Source: Kitasatospora sp. NBC_00315 (GTDB lineage: Bacteria; Actinomycetota; Actinomycetes; Streptomycetales; Streptomycetaceae). From it: a stretch of 64,000 bases of DNA. Within the stretch, counting starts at the first letter, position 1. Each line of letters begins with the position of its first letter. Positions 40,513 through 49,605 of the stretch are shown here, piece by piece. The notes beneath the pieces were generated by a model. The model searched no databases. It was given only the letters and a program-made list of their open reading frames with translations, and was not told where the DNA came from. Location: positions 186,001 to 250,000 of the forward strand of contig NZ_CP108025.1 in assembly GCF_041435095.1 (NCBI RefSeq), written 5' to 3'. The position numbers and the translations under genes are program-made.

Positions 40513-41520
40513 GTGGGAGTTACGTACGCCAGTTCATCGCCGAGAATCGGCTCCAACGAGGCGGTAAGACTCGTGGACGCTCCGGCACCGGCACCGCAGG
40601 AGGACGACACCGCGATGGTCTCGATCGCGGCACTCCTTCCGGCGAACTCGCCGCGGCTCACCGAAGTCGACGAGCACATACAGATGCTGTCGGAGACCGA
40701 CGCCGAGCTACCGCCGATCCTGGTGCACCGGACCACCCTGCGGGTGATCGACGGAATGCACCGACTGCAGGCCGCACAGCGCCGCGGCGCCACCGCCATC
40801 ACGGTGCGGTACTTCGACGGGGACGAGCGCGACGCGTTCGTCATGTCGGTGAAGCTCAACTGCTCGCACGGCCTGCCGCTGACGCTGGCCGACCGCAAGA
40901 ACGCGGCACTGCGCATCATGCACTACCACCCGGAATGGTCCGACCGCGCGATCGCCGCCCTCGTCGGGATCTCCGACAAGACGGTCGGCGCGATCCGCCG
41001 CCGGGAGGGTGACAACCTGCCGCAGCTGGCCAACCGGGTCGGCCGCGACAACGAGAGCCACCCGCTCAACACCCGCGAAGGCCGGCTGCGCGCGAGCGAG
41101 TTGTTCCGGCAGAACCCGAACGCCACCACGCGCGAGGTGGCCCGGCTGGCGGAGATCTCGGCGACCACCGCCAAGGACGTCCGCAACCGGCTGCTGCGCG
41201 GCGAGAACCCGGTTCCGCCCAAGCAGCGCGAGCGCACCGGGATCGCCGAGCACCCGGTGCGTCCGGCCCCGGTCCGGCAGGTCCCTGCGGTCGAGTTGAG
41301 CCGGCTGCGCACCGACCCCTCGCTGCGGATGTCGCAAACCGGGCGTACGCTGCTGCGCTGGCTGGAGGCGCTGGGCGTCGACGAGAACGAATGGATCTCC
41401 GTCGTCGAATCAGTGCCGAGCCACTGCGCACCGGCCGTCGCCGAAATGGCGCGGCGGCGCGCCGACGACTGGCAGAGCTTCGCGGTCGCCCTCGACCGGC
41501 GAATCCGGCTGGTCTCCTGA
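40513..41520 (+). CDS. StrR-like (ParB-domain) pathway-specific transcriptional activator
   Basis: A protein of about 335 residues. The N-terminal half has the ParB/sulfiredoxin-like motif seen in StrR-type activators (SPRLTEVDEHIQML, ELPPILVHRTTLRVIDGMHR, AAQRRGA). It is followed by HGLPLTLADRKNAA and a helix-turn-helix (WSDRAIAALVGISDKTVGAI), then a second HTH-like part (TTREVARLAEISATTAKDV). The family controls glycopeptide, aminocoumarin and aminoglycoside clusters. I chose the GTG at 40513 because GGGGA lies about eight bases upstream; an ATG at 40615 with AGGAGG eleven bases upstream is the alternative and still keeps the whole conserved region. It probably activates the NRPS-PKS genes. 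Confidence 0.88.
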   Translation: MGVTYASSSPRIGSNEAVRLVDAPAPAPQEDDTAMVSIAALLPANSPRLTEVDEHIQMLSETDAELPPILVHRTTLRVIDGMHRLQAAQRRGATAITVRYFDGDERDAFVMSVKLNCSHGLPLTLADRKNAALRIMHYHPEWSDRAIAALVGISDKTVGAIRRREGDNLPQLANRVGRDNESHPLNTREGRLRASELFRQNPNATTREVARLAEISATTAKDVRNRLLRGENPVPPKQRERTGIAEHPVRPAPVRQVPAVELSRLRTDPSLRMSQTGRTLLRWLEALGVDENEWISVVESVPSHCAPAVAEMARRRADDWQSFAVALDRRIRLVS

Positions 41521-41676
41521 CCGGCGGCACCGACCCGGTACCGTCACACCGCCGTTGCAGCACCCCCCAACATCGCCATCGCACCGCTGCAGCACCCTCG
41601 CAGCAACGGCACACCACTTTGCGCGCACGATCCGAGCACTATCCGAGCACCTTCGTGACCTGATCCGGAGAGCACT

Positions 41677-41901
41677 ATGAGCGTGAACCCCTTCGACGAC
41701 GAGTCCGGCCGCTTCTTCGTCCTGGTCAACGGCGAGGACCAGCACTCACTGTGGCCTGTGTTCGCCGAGATCCCCGACGGCTGGCGTGTCGTGTTCGGCG
41801 AGGACGGCCGGGCCGAGTGCCTGGAGTACGTCGAGCGCGAGTGGAGCGACATGCGGCCCAAGAGCCTGCGCGACGCCATGACGGCCGACGCGGCGGTCTG
41901 A
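41677..41901 (+). CDS. MbtH-like protein
   Basis: A 74-residue protein with the full family signature: [51 protein letters not shown]. MbtH-like proteins bind NRPS adenylation domains and are often needed for their folding or activity. It is the only one in the window, so it probably serves A1 and A2 of NRPS-1 and the A domain of NRPS-2. The ATG has GGAG six bases upstream. It follows the StrR-like gene by 156 bases and is followed by a clear hairpin. Confidence 0.95.
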   Translation: MSVNPFDDESGRFFVLVNGEDQHSLWPVFAEIPDGWRVVFGEDGRAECLEYVEREWSDMRPKSLRDAMTADAAV

Positions 41902-41939
41902 CGATCGGCTCCCCGCCCGCCTGACACCACCACCGACCC

Positions 41940-41981
41940 ATGCCTGGTTCGTGCCACACCCAGCCGTCGCGAACCAGGCAT
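41940..41981 (+). terminator. Hairpin after the MbtH gene
   Basis: A perfect 12-bp inverted repeat, ATGCCTGGTTCG (41940-41951) and its complement (41970-41981) around an 18-base loop, 39 bases after the MbtH stop. It probably separates mbtH from the next gene. It also argues against the far-upstream start of the following frame. Confidence 0.6.
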
Positions 41982-42130
41982 CAGTCGTACCTCCATACCG
42001 TCGCCCGGCGGCGCAGTGCTCCACGCAACGCGCTGATCCGCCACGACACGGGGGCTCCCGCGCACCCGCGCCGGGCGCCCGGGAGCACCTAGCCCCCTCT
42101 TCACCCTCCCGTCAGAAAGGGCCACCACGA

Positions 42131-42970
42131 GTGTCAGGCCTTTCCCGAACCGGACGGCGTCGGCATTACCTGCTGTGCGCGCCGACCCACTTCGACGTCC
42201 GCTACTCCATCAACCCGTGGATGGACCCCGGCCTGCCGACCGCCGCCGAGGTCGCCCTGTCGCAGTGGCAGCGGCTGCACGGCGTGCTCACCGACCTCGG
42301 GCACGACGTCGACCTGATCGACCCGCTCCCGGGCCTGCCCGACATGGTGTTCGCCGCCAACGGCGCGATCGTCGCCGACGGCCGCGCCCTGGTCGCCAGC
42401 TTCCGCCACGCCGAGCGGCAGGGCGAATCCCCCGCCTACCTGGACTGGTTCCGCTCCCGCGGCTACACCGAGGTGCGCCAGTCATCGGCCCTCAACGAGG
42501 GCGAGGGCGACTTCCTCACCACCGGCGACGTGATCCTGGCCGGCAGCGGCTTCCGCAGCGATGCCGAAGCCCGCGACGAGGTCCAGGAGTTCTTCGGCAA
42601 GAAGGTGCTGGGGCTGACCCTGGTCGACCCGCGCTTCTACCACCTGGACACCGCGATCGCCGTCCTGGACGAGCACGAGGTCATGTACCTGCCCCAGGCA
42701 TTCGCCCCCGAGAGCCTCGACCTGCTCACCGAGCGCTACCCCGACGCCATCGCCGCGACCGAGGACGAGGCATGCCTGTTCGCCCTCAACGCGGTCAGCG
42801 ACGGCAAGCACGTCATCCTGCCCACCGCGGCCACCCGGCTGGCCGCGCAGCTGCGTGAGCGCGGCTTCGAGCCGATCGGCGCCGACACCACCGAGCTGCT
42901 CAAGGCCGGCGGCGGCGCCAAGTGCTGCACCCTGGAGCTGCACGGCGTCCAGCCCGGCGACGCGGACTGA
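42131..42970 (+). CDS. Dimethylarginine dimethylaminohydrolase / amidinotransferase-superfamily enzyme
   Basis: A 279-residue member of the guanidino-modifying superfamily. Visible hallmarks: CAPTHFDVRYSINPWM at the N-terminus, the Asn-containing FAANGAIV loop, EGEGDF, the catalytic His in FYHLDTAIAVL and a nucleophile Cys in GGAKCCTLEL near the C-terminus. Family members hydrolyse N-methylated arginines to citrulline or act on related guanidines. The frame is open from 41951, but that part overlaps a hairpin and reads as non-family sequence. I chose the GTG at 42131, which has AAAGGG about ten bases upstream. Its position between mbtH and a LAL regulator suggests it may supply or modify an arginine-derived precursor; a housekeeping role in arginine metabolism is also possible. 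Confidence 0.85.
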   Translation: MSGLSRTGRRRHYLLCAPTHFDVRYSINPWMDPGLPTAAEVALSQWQRLHGVLTDLGHDVDLIDPLPGLPDMVFAANGAIVADGRALVASFRHAERQGESPAYLDWFRSRGYTEVRQSSALNEGEGDFLTTGDVILAGSGFRSDAEARDEVQEFFGKKVLGLTLVDPRFYHLDTAIAVLDEHEVMYLPQAFAPESLDLLTERYPDAIAATEDEACLFALNAVSDGKHVILPTAATRLAAQLRERGFEPIGADTTELLKAGGGAKCCTLELHGVQPGDAD

Positions 42971-42984
42971 CCACGGAGAGAGAA

Positions 42985-43017
42985 CGAGGCCGGGCCGCGT
43001 GACGCGGTCCGGCCTCG
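42985..43017. terminator. Bidirectional terminator
   Basis: A 15-bp inverted repeat with one mismatch (CGAGGCCGGGCCGCG, loop TGA, second arm 43003-43017) lies between the convergent amidinohydrolase-like and LAL regulator genes. It is followed by CCGTTTC on the plus strand. Confidence 0.7.
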
Positions 43018-43041
43018 CCGTTTCGCGCTGGTTCCTGCTGT

Positions 43042-45960
43042 TCAGTTCACGAGCCCGGCGGCGAGATCGGCCCGGCCCCGGATCCCGAGCTTGCGGTAGA
43101 CCCTGGTGAGGTGCTGCTCGACGGTGCTCACCGTGACGGCCAGGACGCCGCTGATCTCCTGGTTCGTCAGACCCTGGACCGCGAGCGCCGCGACCCGCCG
43201 CTCGCCCTCGCTGATCGTTTCCACCCCGCCGGCCTCCGGCTCGGTCCTGGCGGTGGACGCCGGTCCTCCGGCCACGGCCCGGGAGGACGTCGTGGTCCGG
43301 GCGGCGACCGGGTGGATCGCCGGCCGCGCCGCGGGGACCCCCGCCGGCGGGCCCGGCCGGTCGGGCGGATCGACCGGATCGGACGGCGCGGCCGAGTCCG
43401 GCGGGCGGCCGCCCGGATCACGCCGTCCGGCCAGGCCGACCAGGCCACGCGGCCCGCGAAGGCCATGGTCCACGGAGGCGACGGCGGTCAACACCCCGCT
43501 CCGCTTTCCGGGCCCGGTCTCGTCCTGCCACGGCATCCGGTCCAGCATCCGCACCGTCCGCAGCGTCTCGGCCCGGTCACCGCACGCGGCGAGCAGCTCG
43601 ACCGGCTCCCGCAGGCTCCGGTGCAGTTCCTCCGGCGGTCCGGCCAGTGCCAGCACCCGCAGGACCAGGGCGCGCGTGTGGCGGTCGGTGTCGACGGCCC
43701 GCGCGAGCTGATCGGTGGCCAGGTCACGGGCGGCGCACGCGTCCCCGAGGGCCAGGTGCGCCTCCGCCAGATCGGCCCGCCACGGGGCCAGGCCCGGCAG
43801 GTCGGTGCCGCGGGCGCCGAGGATCCGACCGATCCGGGTGAAGTCGCCGACGGCGGCCAGCGGGCGGCCGGTCGCCAGGTGGTAGTGCCCGCGGGCCCGG
43901 AGGAAGCGGATGCCGCCGACGGTGTGGTCGAGACCGTCCGGGATCCCACGGGCCACGACCTCCGCCGCCCGCTCGTACTCCCCCGCCGCCGTCCGCGCCG
44001 CCAGCAGCGTAGCCAGCGGGTCGGCGACCGCCCCACCCCAGTCCCGGTCGGGCAGCAGGCTGAGCGCGTGCCGGGCGAGGGCGGCCGCGTACGTCGCGTC
44101 ACCGCCGCGCAGCACGACCGAGGACCACATGCCGGTGAGCACCGCCTGCCAGACGACCGCGCCGTGGCAGTCGGCCTCGGCCTTGAGGGTGCGCCACCAC
44201 TCCTCGGCCTCCTCGGCCCGACCGGCCAGCACGAGCGCGAGCACCGCCGTCATCAGGGCCTCAAGGGTGCCGTCGGACAGCCGACAGCTGTCCAGCAGCC
44301 GCTCGGCGGCCGCGACCGAGGCGTCACCGCCGGGCTCGGACCAGATCCGCGACAAGTCCTCGGCGGCGGACAGCCACGGATCGGCGGCCCCGGTCGGCAC
44401 CAGCGGCACGGCGTCCACCGGACCGAACCACCAACGGTGCGCCAACCGGCACAGCGCCTCAGCCTGAAAGTCCGGCGGCAAACCGGCCTGCCCGCCGGCC
44501 CAGGGAACGGCCGCACCCGAGCCGGACACGCCGGAGCCCACCGCCCCCGCGCCCAGTGCGCCGCAGTCGAACGGCAGGCTTCCGCGGTGGACGGCCTCGT
44601 CGCCCCACCACAGCGCCGCACGCGCGAACACCGCTGCCTGCTGCGGCGACTGCTCGGGGCTGTCGGACGGCAGGTCCGTGAGCGCGTCCAGATAACCCTG
44701 GCCGGCCGACGGGCTGCTGCGCCAGGCGCGGCGGGCCAGGTCGGCCAGGATCGCGCGCCGCTCCGCGTCCGAGCCGGCCGAGGCGACGGCGAGTTCGAGG
44801 CACTGGCGGGCGAAGTCGGCTTCCGGCACTGCGGTCTCGGGCGCGAGGTGGGCCTGCCCGCCGGCCTGGTCCGTCGCCTGCTCGGCCGCCCGGCGCAGCA
44901 CCGGCGGTGCCCAGCCCGGTCCGGGCGAGCCGGCGGCGAGCAGGTGGGCGGCCACCTCGCGCGGCTCGGCGACCAGCCGCGTCTTGAGCTCGGCGGCCCG
45001 CAGGTGCGCCGCGGCGCGGGCTTCGGGTGTCAGGCCGCGGAGTACGGCCTCAGCGATCCCTGGGTGGCGGAACCAACCGTCGGCGAGCAGTCCGGACCGG
45101 TCCAGCGCCTCGGCGGCCACGGCCCCGACCAGCCCGACCGTCCCACCGGCTCCCGGCTCGGCCCGCGCGGGGAACGGCCCTCCGAAGGCCGCGAGCCGTC
45201 CGGCGGCCTCGCGCAGCGGCGGATCGCAGCGGTCCAGGTAGCGCCCGAGCGCCTCGACGTACTCCGCACCGCCGCCGTCCACCGCGCAGGCGGTCGAGCC
45301 GTCGGCGGTCGAGTCCTCGGCGAGCGCCGCGGTCAGCATCGGGATGCCGCAGCTGAGTTGCCGGGCGAGGAAGGGCGTCCCGTCGAACACCCGGTCGCCG
45401 AGGACCTCGCGGATCCGCTCCGCGGACCAGGGGGCGAGCCGGATCTCACGGTGCGCGCCCCAAGTGAACTGCCGGCCGCGGTCGCCGGCGACCGCGGTGT
45501 CCCGGACGCCGAGCACCATCGTCAACCGTACGGTCCGCAGCCGGCGTTGGAGCCGGCGCAGCACCAGCAGCGACGCGGCGTCCGCGAGATGCGCGTCGTC
45601 GACGACCAGGGCCAGCGGCTCCTCGCGGGCCAGTCGCCCGATCTTCGCCGCCCAGGACCGCGGCGAGTCCCCGCCGGCCTCGCTGTCTGGCACGCACTGC
45701 TCACCGAGCGAGCAGCACTCCACGCCGGCCAGCAGCTGCTCCAACACGGCCCCGGCGAATCCCTGTTCGTCGGCCGCGCCTACCGCGCTCAGCGTCCGCA
45801 CGCCCTGCCGAACGCAGTGGTCGACGAACTCGTCGAGCAGCCAGGTCTTCCCGCTCGCGACGCCGCCGCTCACCAGGATCAGGCGTCCCGCCCCGGCTCG
45901 GCCCGGCACCGCCTGCTCGCTCAGGAAGGCCAGTGCCTCCTCCGGTTCCAGCTCCATCAT
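43042..45960 (-). CDS. LAL-type (large ATP-binding LuxR) transcriptional regulator
   Basis: A 972-residue regulator. It has an N-terminal Walker A loop (SGGVASGKTWLLDEF), Walker B (LALVVDDAHLAD), a long TPR/helical middle, an Ala/Pro-rich linker (about 840-900), and a C-terminal LuxR helix-turn-helix (ERRVAALAVQGLTNQEISGVL, VSTVEQHLTRVYRKLGI). LAL proteins are common pathway-specific activators of actinomycete polyketide clusters. Two tandem ATG codons open the gene; the ribosome site is weak. It is the last plausible cluster gene on the right and converges on the amidinohydrolase-like gene. Confidence 0.92.
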   Translation of the reverse strand: MMELEPEEALAFLSEQAVPGRAGAGRLILVSGGVASGKTWLLDEFVDHCVRQGVRTLSAVGAADEQGFAGAVLEQLLAGVECCSLGEQCVPDSEAGGDSPRSWAAKIGRLAREEPLALVVDDAHLADAASLLVLRRLQRRLRTVRLTMVLGVRDTAVAGDRGRQFTWGAHREIRLAPWSAERIREVLGDRVFDGTPFLARQLSCGIPMLTAALAEDSTADGSTACAVDGGGAEYVEALGRYLDRCDPPLREAAGRLAAFGGPFPARAEPGAGGTVGLVGAVAAEALDRSGLLADGWFRHPGIAEAVLRGLTPEARAAAHLRAAELKTRLVAEPREVAAHLLAAGSPGPGWAPPVLRRAAEQATDQAGGQAHLAPETAVPEADFARQCLELAVASAGSDAERRAILADLARRAWRSSPSAGQGYLDALTDLPSDSPEQSPQQAAVFARAALWWGDEAVHRGSLPFDCGALGAGAVGSGVSGSGAAVPWAGGQAGLPPDFQAEALCRLAHRWWFGPVDAVPLVPTGAADPWLSAAEDLSRIWSEPGGDASVAAAERLLDSCRLSDGTLEALMTAVLALVLAGRAEEAEEWWRTLKAEADCHGAVVWQAVLTGMWSSVVLRGGDATYAAALARHALSLLPDRDWGGAVADPLATLLAARTAAGEYERAAEVVARGIPDGLDHTVGGIRFLRARGHYHLATGRPLAAVGDFTRIGRILGARGTDLPGLAPWRADLAEAHLALGDACAARDLATDQLARAVDTDRHTRALVLRVLALAGPPEELHRSLREPVELLAACGDRAETLRTVRMLDRMPWQDETGPGKRSGVLTAVASVDHGLRGPRGLVGLAGRRDPGGRPPDSAAPSDPVDPPDRPGPPAGVPAARPAIHPVAARTTTSSRAVAGGPASTARTEPEAGGVETISEGERRVAALAVQGLTNQEISGVLAVTVSTVEQHLTRVYRKLGIRGRADLAAGLVN

Positions 45961-46725
45961 CGCCCGACCCCCGAGTTCCGCTCCCCCCGGCGCACCCCCG
46001 ACCTCTCACCACCAGGCAGGCCACACGACCTTGCCAGAGGACCCGCCGACCGACAACCTCCGCACCCGACCGCGGAGTCGGCGATGTTCAGGACGCGGCG
46101 CGCCAGACGCGCCTGTGCCTGCCCCCGCCCTCGCCATGGATCGTCTCGGCGGAGCCGATGCCCGGCTTCTCCGCGACGGCCCGTAGCGCGGCCGATTCGT
46201 TCGGGCAGTCACCGAGGACCTCGGCGACCATGCGCACCGCACGGCGGCGCGGCTCAGGCGGGCAGGAGGAGGGACGTGCCAGGACTCGATGAAAACAGAC
46301 AGGTGTATAGGTTTTCAGCCTCTCGGGCACCGGGTGGAGGACGGCCCTGGCGGGCTCGGCCCCGTCGAGGGTGGCCAGGCGGCATCGCATCTCCTCCGAA
46401 GTCCGCCGGGCACGGGCCCTCCATTCGCGGCCGCCGCCCTTCGCAGGCGGGGCCGGCCACGGATCCAGGAGTTCCGCCGTACCGGCTGCCCGGACGAGCC
46501 GCGTGGATCCGCCGAGCAACCGCACGGCCGCTCCGGTAGGGCCGAGGACGTCACCCTCCAGCAGAAGCAGCGCCTCGTGTCCGAGGAGAACTCCCACGCC
46601 TCTCACCCCTTCGGAGGTGGACGGACCAGCAGCAGCGCGGGCCCGACCGCCTTCCCGGTCTCGCGCGCGGTGGACCTCCGCGCACACGACGGCAGTGCTC
46701 CTGCGCCGGGGCCGACGGGAGAGCA
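45961..46725. other. Gene-poor boundary region with an IS remnant
   Basis: No intact gene is supported. The longest minus-strand frame (ending at 46088) has IS3 orfA similarity only in its last third and otherwise reads as random arginine-rich sequence. The region separates the biosynthetic cluster from the rhamnose operon and probably marks a past insertion or rearrangement. Confidence 0.55.
46139..46264 (-). pseudogene. Fragment of IS3-family transposase orfA
   Basis: The translated segment CPPEPRRRAVRMVAEV, then ESAALRAVAEKPGIGSAET, matches the N-terminal helix-turn-helix of IS3-family OrfA proteins (typically YPPELRERAVRMV and AVAAKLGIGSAETLRKW). It breaks off after SAET, lacks a start and has no orfB beside it. 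It is a decayed remnant about 42 codons long. Recognition is by memory of the family consensus. Confidence 0.6.
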
Positions 46726-47361
46726 TCAGTCGAGGATGCAGACCTCCAGGGTGCGGGGGCCGTGCACGCCCTCGACACGGTCGAGTTCGATGTCACTGGT
46801 GGCGGAGGGGCCGGAGATCCAGGTCTGCGGGCGGCCCGGGTCGAGCAGCGGGAGGGCCTGCGGCACGGAGGCGAGGACCTGATCGGCGCGCACGACGCAG
46901 ATGTGGTGGTCCGGGACGAGGGTGAGCAGCCGGCGGCCCTGGCCGGGGCCGGTGTCGAGCACGATCGTGCCGGTCTCGGCGATGGCGAGGGCGCAGCCGG
47001 TGATCACGCTGTCGACGCTCTCCAGGGTGTGCGCGGTCAGGCTGCCGTCGTCGGGCAGCCGTTCGACGGTCGCCAGCGCGAGCCAGTCGGGCGGAAGGCC
47101 GGGTGGGGTGACGAGGACGCGGGTGCCGCGGTCGGCGAGCAGGCGGGCGAGCATAGCCGGCAGGGCGCCGGCGGTGGTGCGGTGGACGTGTGCACGGTAG
47201 TCGGCGAGGTTCTCCGCCAGGAGGTCCAGCAGGGCCGCCGGGCCGCCGGGGACGTGCGCCGCCAGGTAGCCGCGCGCGGGGGTGCCGGTCTCGGCGTGGC
47301 CGGGGATGTCGGTGAGCGCGGCACGGATGCGGGCCAGGACGGTGTCGCGGGCGGTGGTCAT
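46726..47361 (-). CDS. lutC: LutC-like LUD-domain lactate utilisation protein
   Basis: A 211-residue protein of the LUD (YkgG/LutC) family, with VDSVITGCALAIAETGTIVLD, LLTLVPDHHICVV and a C-terminal GPSATSDIELDRVEGVHGPR. LutABC is an iron-sulfur complex that oxidises L-lactate to pyruvate. The ATG at 47361 overlaps the lutB stop as ATGA, which shows translational coupling. It is the last gene of the rhamnose operon, where it would use lactate made from lactaldehyde. Confidence 0.92.
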   Translation of the reverse strand: MTTARDTVLARIRAALTDIPGHAETGTPARGYLAAHVPGGPAALLDLLAENLADYRAHVHRTTAGALPAMLARLLADRGTRVLVTPPGLPPDWLALATVERLPDDGSLTAHTLESVDSVITGCALAIAETGTIVLDTGPGQGRRLLTLVPDHHICVVRADQVLASVPQALPLLDPGRPQTWISGPSATSDIELDRVEGVHGPRTLEVCILD

Positions 47362-48794
47362 CGGCTTCCGTCCTTGCGGTTCTTCTTCCACCAGTCGCGG
47401 AAGGGTTCGGCGGGCAGAGCGGGCAGGTCGCGGGTGTCGGACCATGCCTTCGCCGGCCCCGGCAGGGGCAGGCGCTTCGGGTGGAGAGCGCGGGTCCTGG
47501 TGGCGGCGCGTTCGGCGGCGGTGAGCGCGGCGGGGTGGTCCAGCAGCCAGGTCGCGGCCTTCATCGCGGCCCGCTCGACGCGGTGCCCCTCCACCTGCTC
47601 GGCGACCTGTTCGCGCAGGTGGACGAGGACCTCCGGAATGTCGATCGCGACCGGGCAGACCTCGTAGCACGCCCCGCACAGCGTGGACGCGTACGGCAGC
47701 GACGCCTCCAGCTCGCTCTGCAGGCCGCGCAGCTGCGGGGTGAGGATCGCGCCGATCGGGCCGGGGTAGGGCGAGCCGTAGGCGTGGCCGCCGGCCCGCT
47801 CGTAGACCGGGCACACGTTCAGGCAGGCGGAGCAGCGGATGCAGCGCAGCGCCTGGCGGCCGACCTCGTCCGCCAAGGTCGCGGTGCGGCCGTTGTCGAG
47901 CAGGACCAGGTGGAACTCCTGCGGGCCGTCGCGGTCGGTGGTGCCGGTCCAGGTGGAGGTGTAGGGGTTCATCCGCTCGGCGGTGGAGGAGCGGGGCAGC
48001 AGCTGGAGGAAGACCTCCAGGTCGCGCCAGGTCGGGATGACCTTCTCGATGCCGACCACGGAGATCAGGGTCTCGGGCAGGGTCAGGCACATCCGGCCGT
48101 TGCCCTCCGACTCGACGACGACCAGGGTGCCCGTCTCGGCGATGAGGAAGTTCGCGCCGGAGACCGCCACCTTGGCGCGCAGGAACTTCTCCCGCAGGTG
48201 CAGCCGGGCGGCTTCGGCGAGGTCGGCGGGGCGGTCGGTGAGGCCGTCGGGGGCCGGGCGCCCCCAGCGGCCCATCGCCTCGGCGAAGATGTCCCGGATC
48301 TCGCCCCGGTTCTTGTGGATCGCGGGGACGAGGATGTGCGAGGGGAGGTCGTCGCCGAGCTGCACGATCAGTTCGGCGAGGTCGGTCTCGTAGGCGGTGA
48401 TGCCCTCGGCGGCCAGCGCCTCGTTCAGCCCGATCTCCTGCGTCGCCATCGACTTGACCTTCACCACCTCGCTCTCGCCTTTCGCGTGGACCAGGTCGGC
48501 GACGATCCGGTTCGCCTCGGCCGCGTCCGTCGCCCAGTGCACGGTGCCGCCGGCCGCCTGCACGGCCGCTTCCGCCTGCAGCAGATAGTGGTCCAGTCGG
48601 GCGAGGGTGTTGTCCTTGATCTCCTTGCCCGCCTGTCGCAGCTGGGCCCAGTCGTCGAGCTCGCCCACCGCGGCGGCTCGTTTGTCGCGGATGGTGTGCG
48701 TGGCGTGGGTCAGGTTCGCGCGCAGCTGCTCGTTCTTCGTGGAGGTCTTGGCGGCCTCGGGGAAGGCCGGCATGCCCAGGTAGGCGCCGCTCAT
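47358..48794 (-). CDS. lutB: LutB-like iron-sulfur lactate utilisation protein
   Basis: A 478-residue protein. The N-terminal LUD-like part contains EVVKVKSMATQEIGLN and GANFLIAETGTLVVVESEGN. The C-terminal part has two 4Fe-4S motifs, CIRCSACLNVCPVY and CGACYEVCPVAIDIP. The frame opens earlier, but the ATG at 48794 begins the family sequence MSGAYLGMPAFPEAAK and overlaps the lutA stop by four bases (ATGA). It is the central electron-transfer subunit of the predicted lactate oxidase complex. Confidence 0.94.
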   Translation of the reverse strand: MSGAYLGMPAFPEAAKTSTKNEQLRANLTHATHTIRDKRAAAVGELDDWAQLRQAGKEIKDNTLARLDHYLLQAEAAVQAAGGTVHWATDAAEANRIVADLVHAKGESEVVKVKSMATQEIGLNEALAAEGITAYETDLAELIVQLGDDLPSHILVPAIHKNRGEIRDIFAEAMGRWGRPAPDGLTDRPADLAEAARLHLREKFLRAKVAVSGANFLIAETGTLVVVESEGNGRMCLTLPETLISVVGIEKVIPTWRDLEVFLQLLPRSSTAERMNPYTSTWTGTTDRDGPQEFHLVLLDNGRTATLADEVGRQALRCIRCSACLNVCPVYERAGGHAYGSPYPGPIGAILTPQLRGLQSELEASLPYASTLCGACYEVCPVAIDIPEVLVHLREQVAEQVEGHRVERAAMKAATWLLDHPAALTAAERAATRTRALHPKRLPLPGPAKAWSDTRDLPALPAEPFRDWWKKNRKDGSR

Positions 48795-49588
48795 GCGAGG
48801 ACCTCCGTCTCGGTCGAGGCCAGGATCTCGGCCAGGTGCACCGCCCGCATCGCGGCCCCCTGGCGGCGCAGGGTGCCGTCCAGGTGCAGCAGGCACGAGT
48901 TGTCCGCCCCGCACAGCACTCCCGCACCGGTGGACAGTGCGTTACGGACCTTGTCGGCCCCCATCGCCGCCGAGACGTCCGGGTTCTTCACCGCGAAGGT
49001 GCCACCGAAGCCGCAGCACTCCTCGGCTCCCGGCAGCTCCCGCAGTTCCAGCCCCTTCACGGCCTCCAGCAGCCTGCGCGGCCGCTCCCCCAGACCCAGC
49101 ATCCGCAGCCCGTGACAGGACGGGTGGTAGGTGACCGTGTGCGGGAAGTACGCCCCCACGTCCGTCACCCCCAGCACGTCCACCAGGAACTCGGTGAGTT
49201 CGAACGTCCGGGCGGCGAGCGAGGCGGCGGCGTCCGCCAGCTCGCTGCCGCGCCCCTGCGCCAGCGCCTTGGCGCCGATCCGCGGGTAGTTGTCCCGGAC
49301 CATCGCCGCGCACGAACCCGAGGGCGTGACGACGTAGTCGTAGCCTTCGAACGCGCGGGCGCTGCGCAGCACCAGCGGCTCGGTCTCGCGCCGGTAGCCG
49401 GTGTTGTACTGCGGCTGTCCGCAGCAGGTCTGCGCGGCCGGGAAGTCGACCTCCACGCCGAGCCGGTCGAGCAGGGTGACCACGGCACGGCCGGTGCCGG
49501 GGTAGAGCGCGTCGTTGACACAGGTGACGAACAGGGCGACTCGCATCGGGCCGTCCGCGGGGGTGGAGCGGTGGGGCGGGTGGTTCAT
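48791..49588 (-). CDS. lutA: LutA-like cysteine-rich (CCG) lactate utilisation protein
   Basis: A protein of about 265 residues with two CCG domains: CCGQPQYNTG near 55 and CCGFGGTFAVKN near 205, plus SCHGLRMLGL. These cysteines bind an iron-sulfur cluster in the LutA/GlpC-like family. Start: the ATG at 49588 follows GAGCGAGAACCG and lies 17 bases after the rhaB stop. An in-frame ATG at 49546 (MRVALFVTC) starts exactly at the conserved domain and is a fair alternative. It completes lutABC with the two overlapping genes downstream. Confidence 0.93.
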   Translation of the reverse strand: MNHPPHRSTPADGPMRVALFVTCVNDALYPGTGRAVVTLLDRLGVEVDFPAAQTCCGQPQYNTGYRRETEPLVLRSARAFEGYDYVVTPSGSCAAMVRDNYPRIGAKALAQGRGSELADAAASLAARTFELTEFLVDVLGVTDVGAYFPHTVTYHPSCHGLRMLGLGERPRRLLEAVKGLELRELPGAEECCGFGGTFAVKNPDVSAAMGADKVRNALSTGAGVLCGADNSCLLHLDGTLRRQGAAMRAVHLAEILASTETEVLA

Positions 49589-49605
49589 CGGTTCTCGCTC
49601 TCGGG

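Noticed and set aside
46088..46726. Intact 212-codon gene between the LAL regulator and lutC
   Set aside because: Only the final ~50 codons resemble a known family (IS3 OrfA), and that part breaks off. The rest is random-looking, so I treat it as a remnant.
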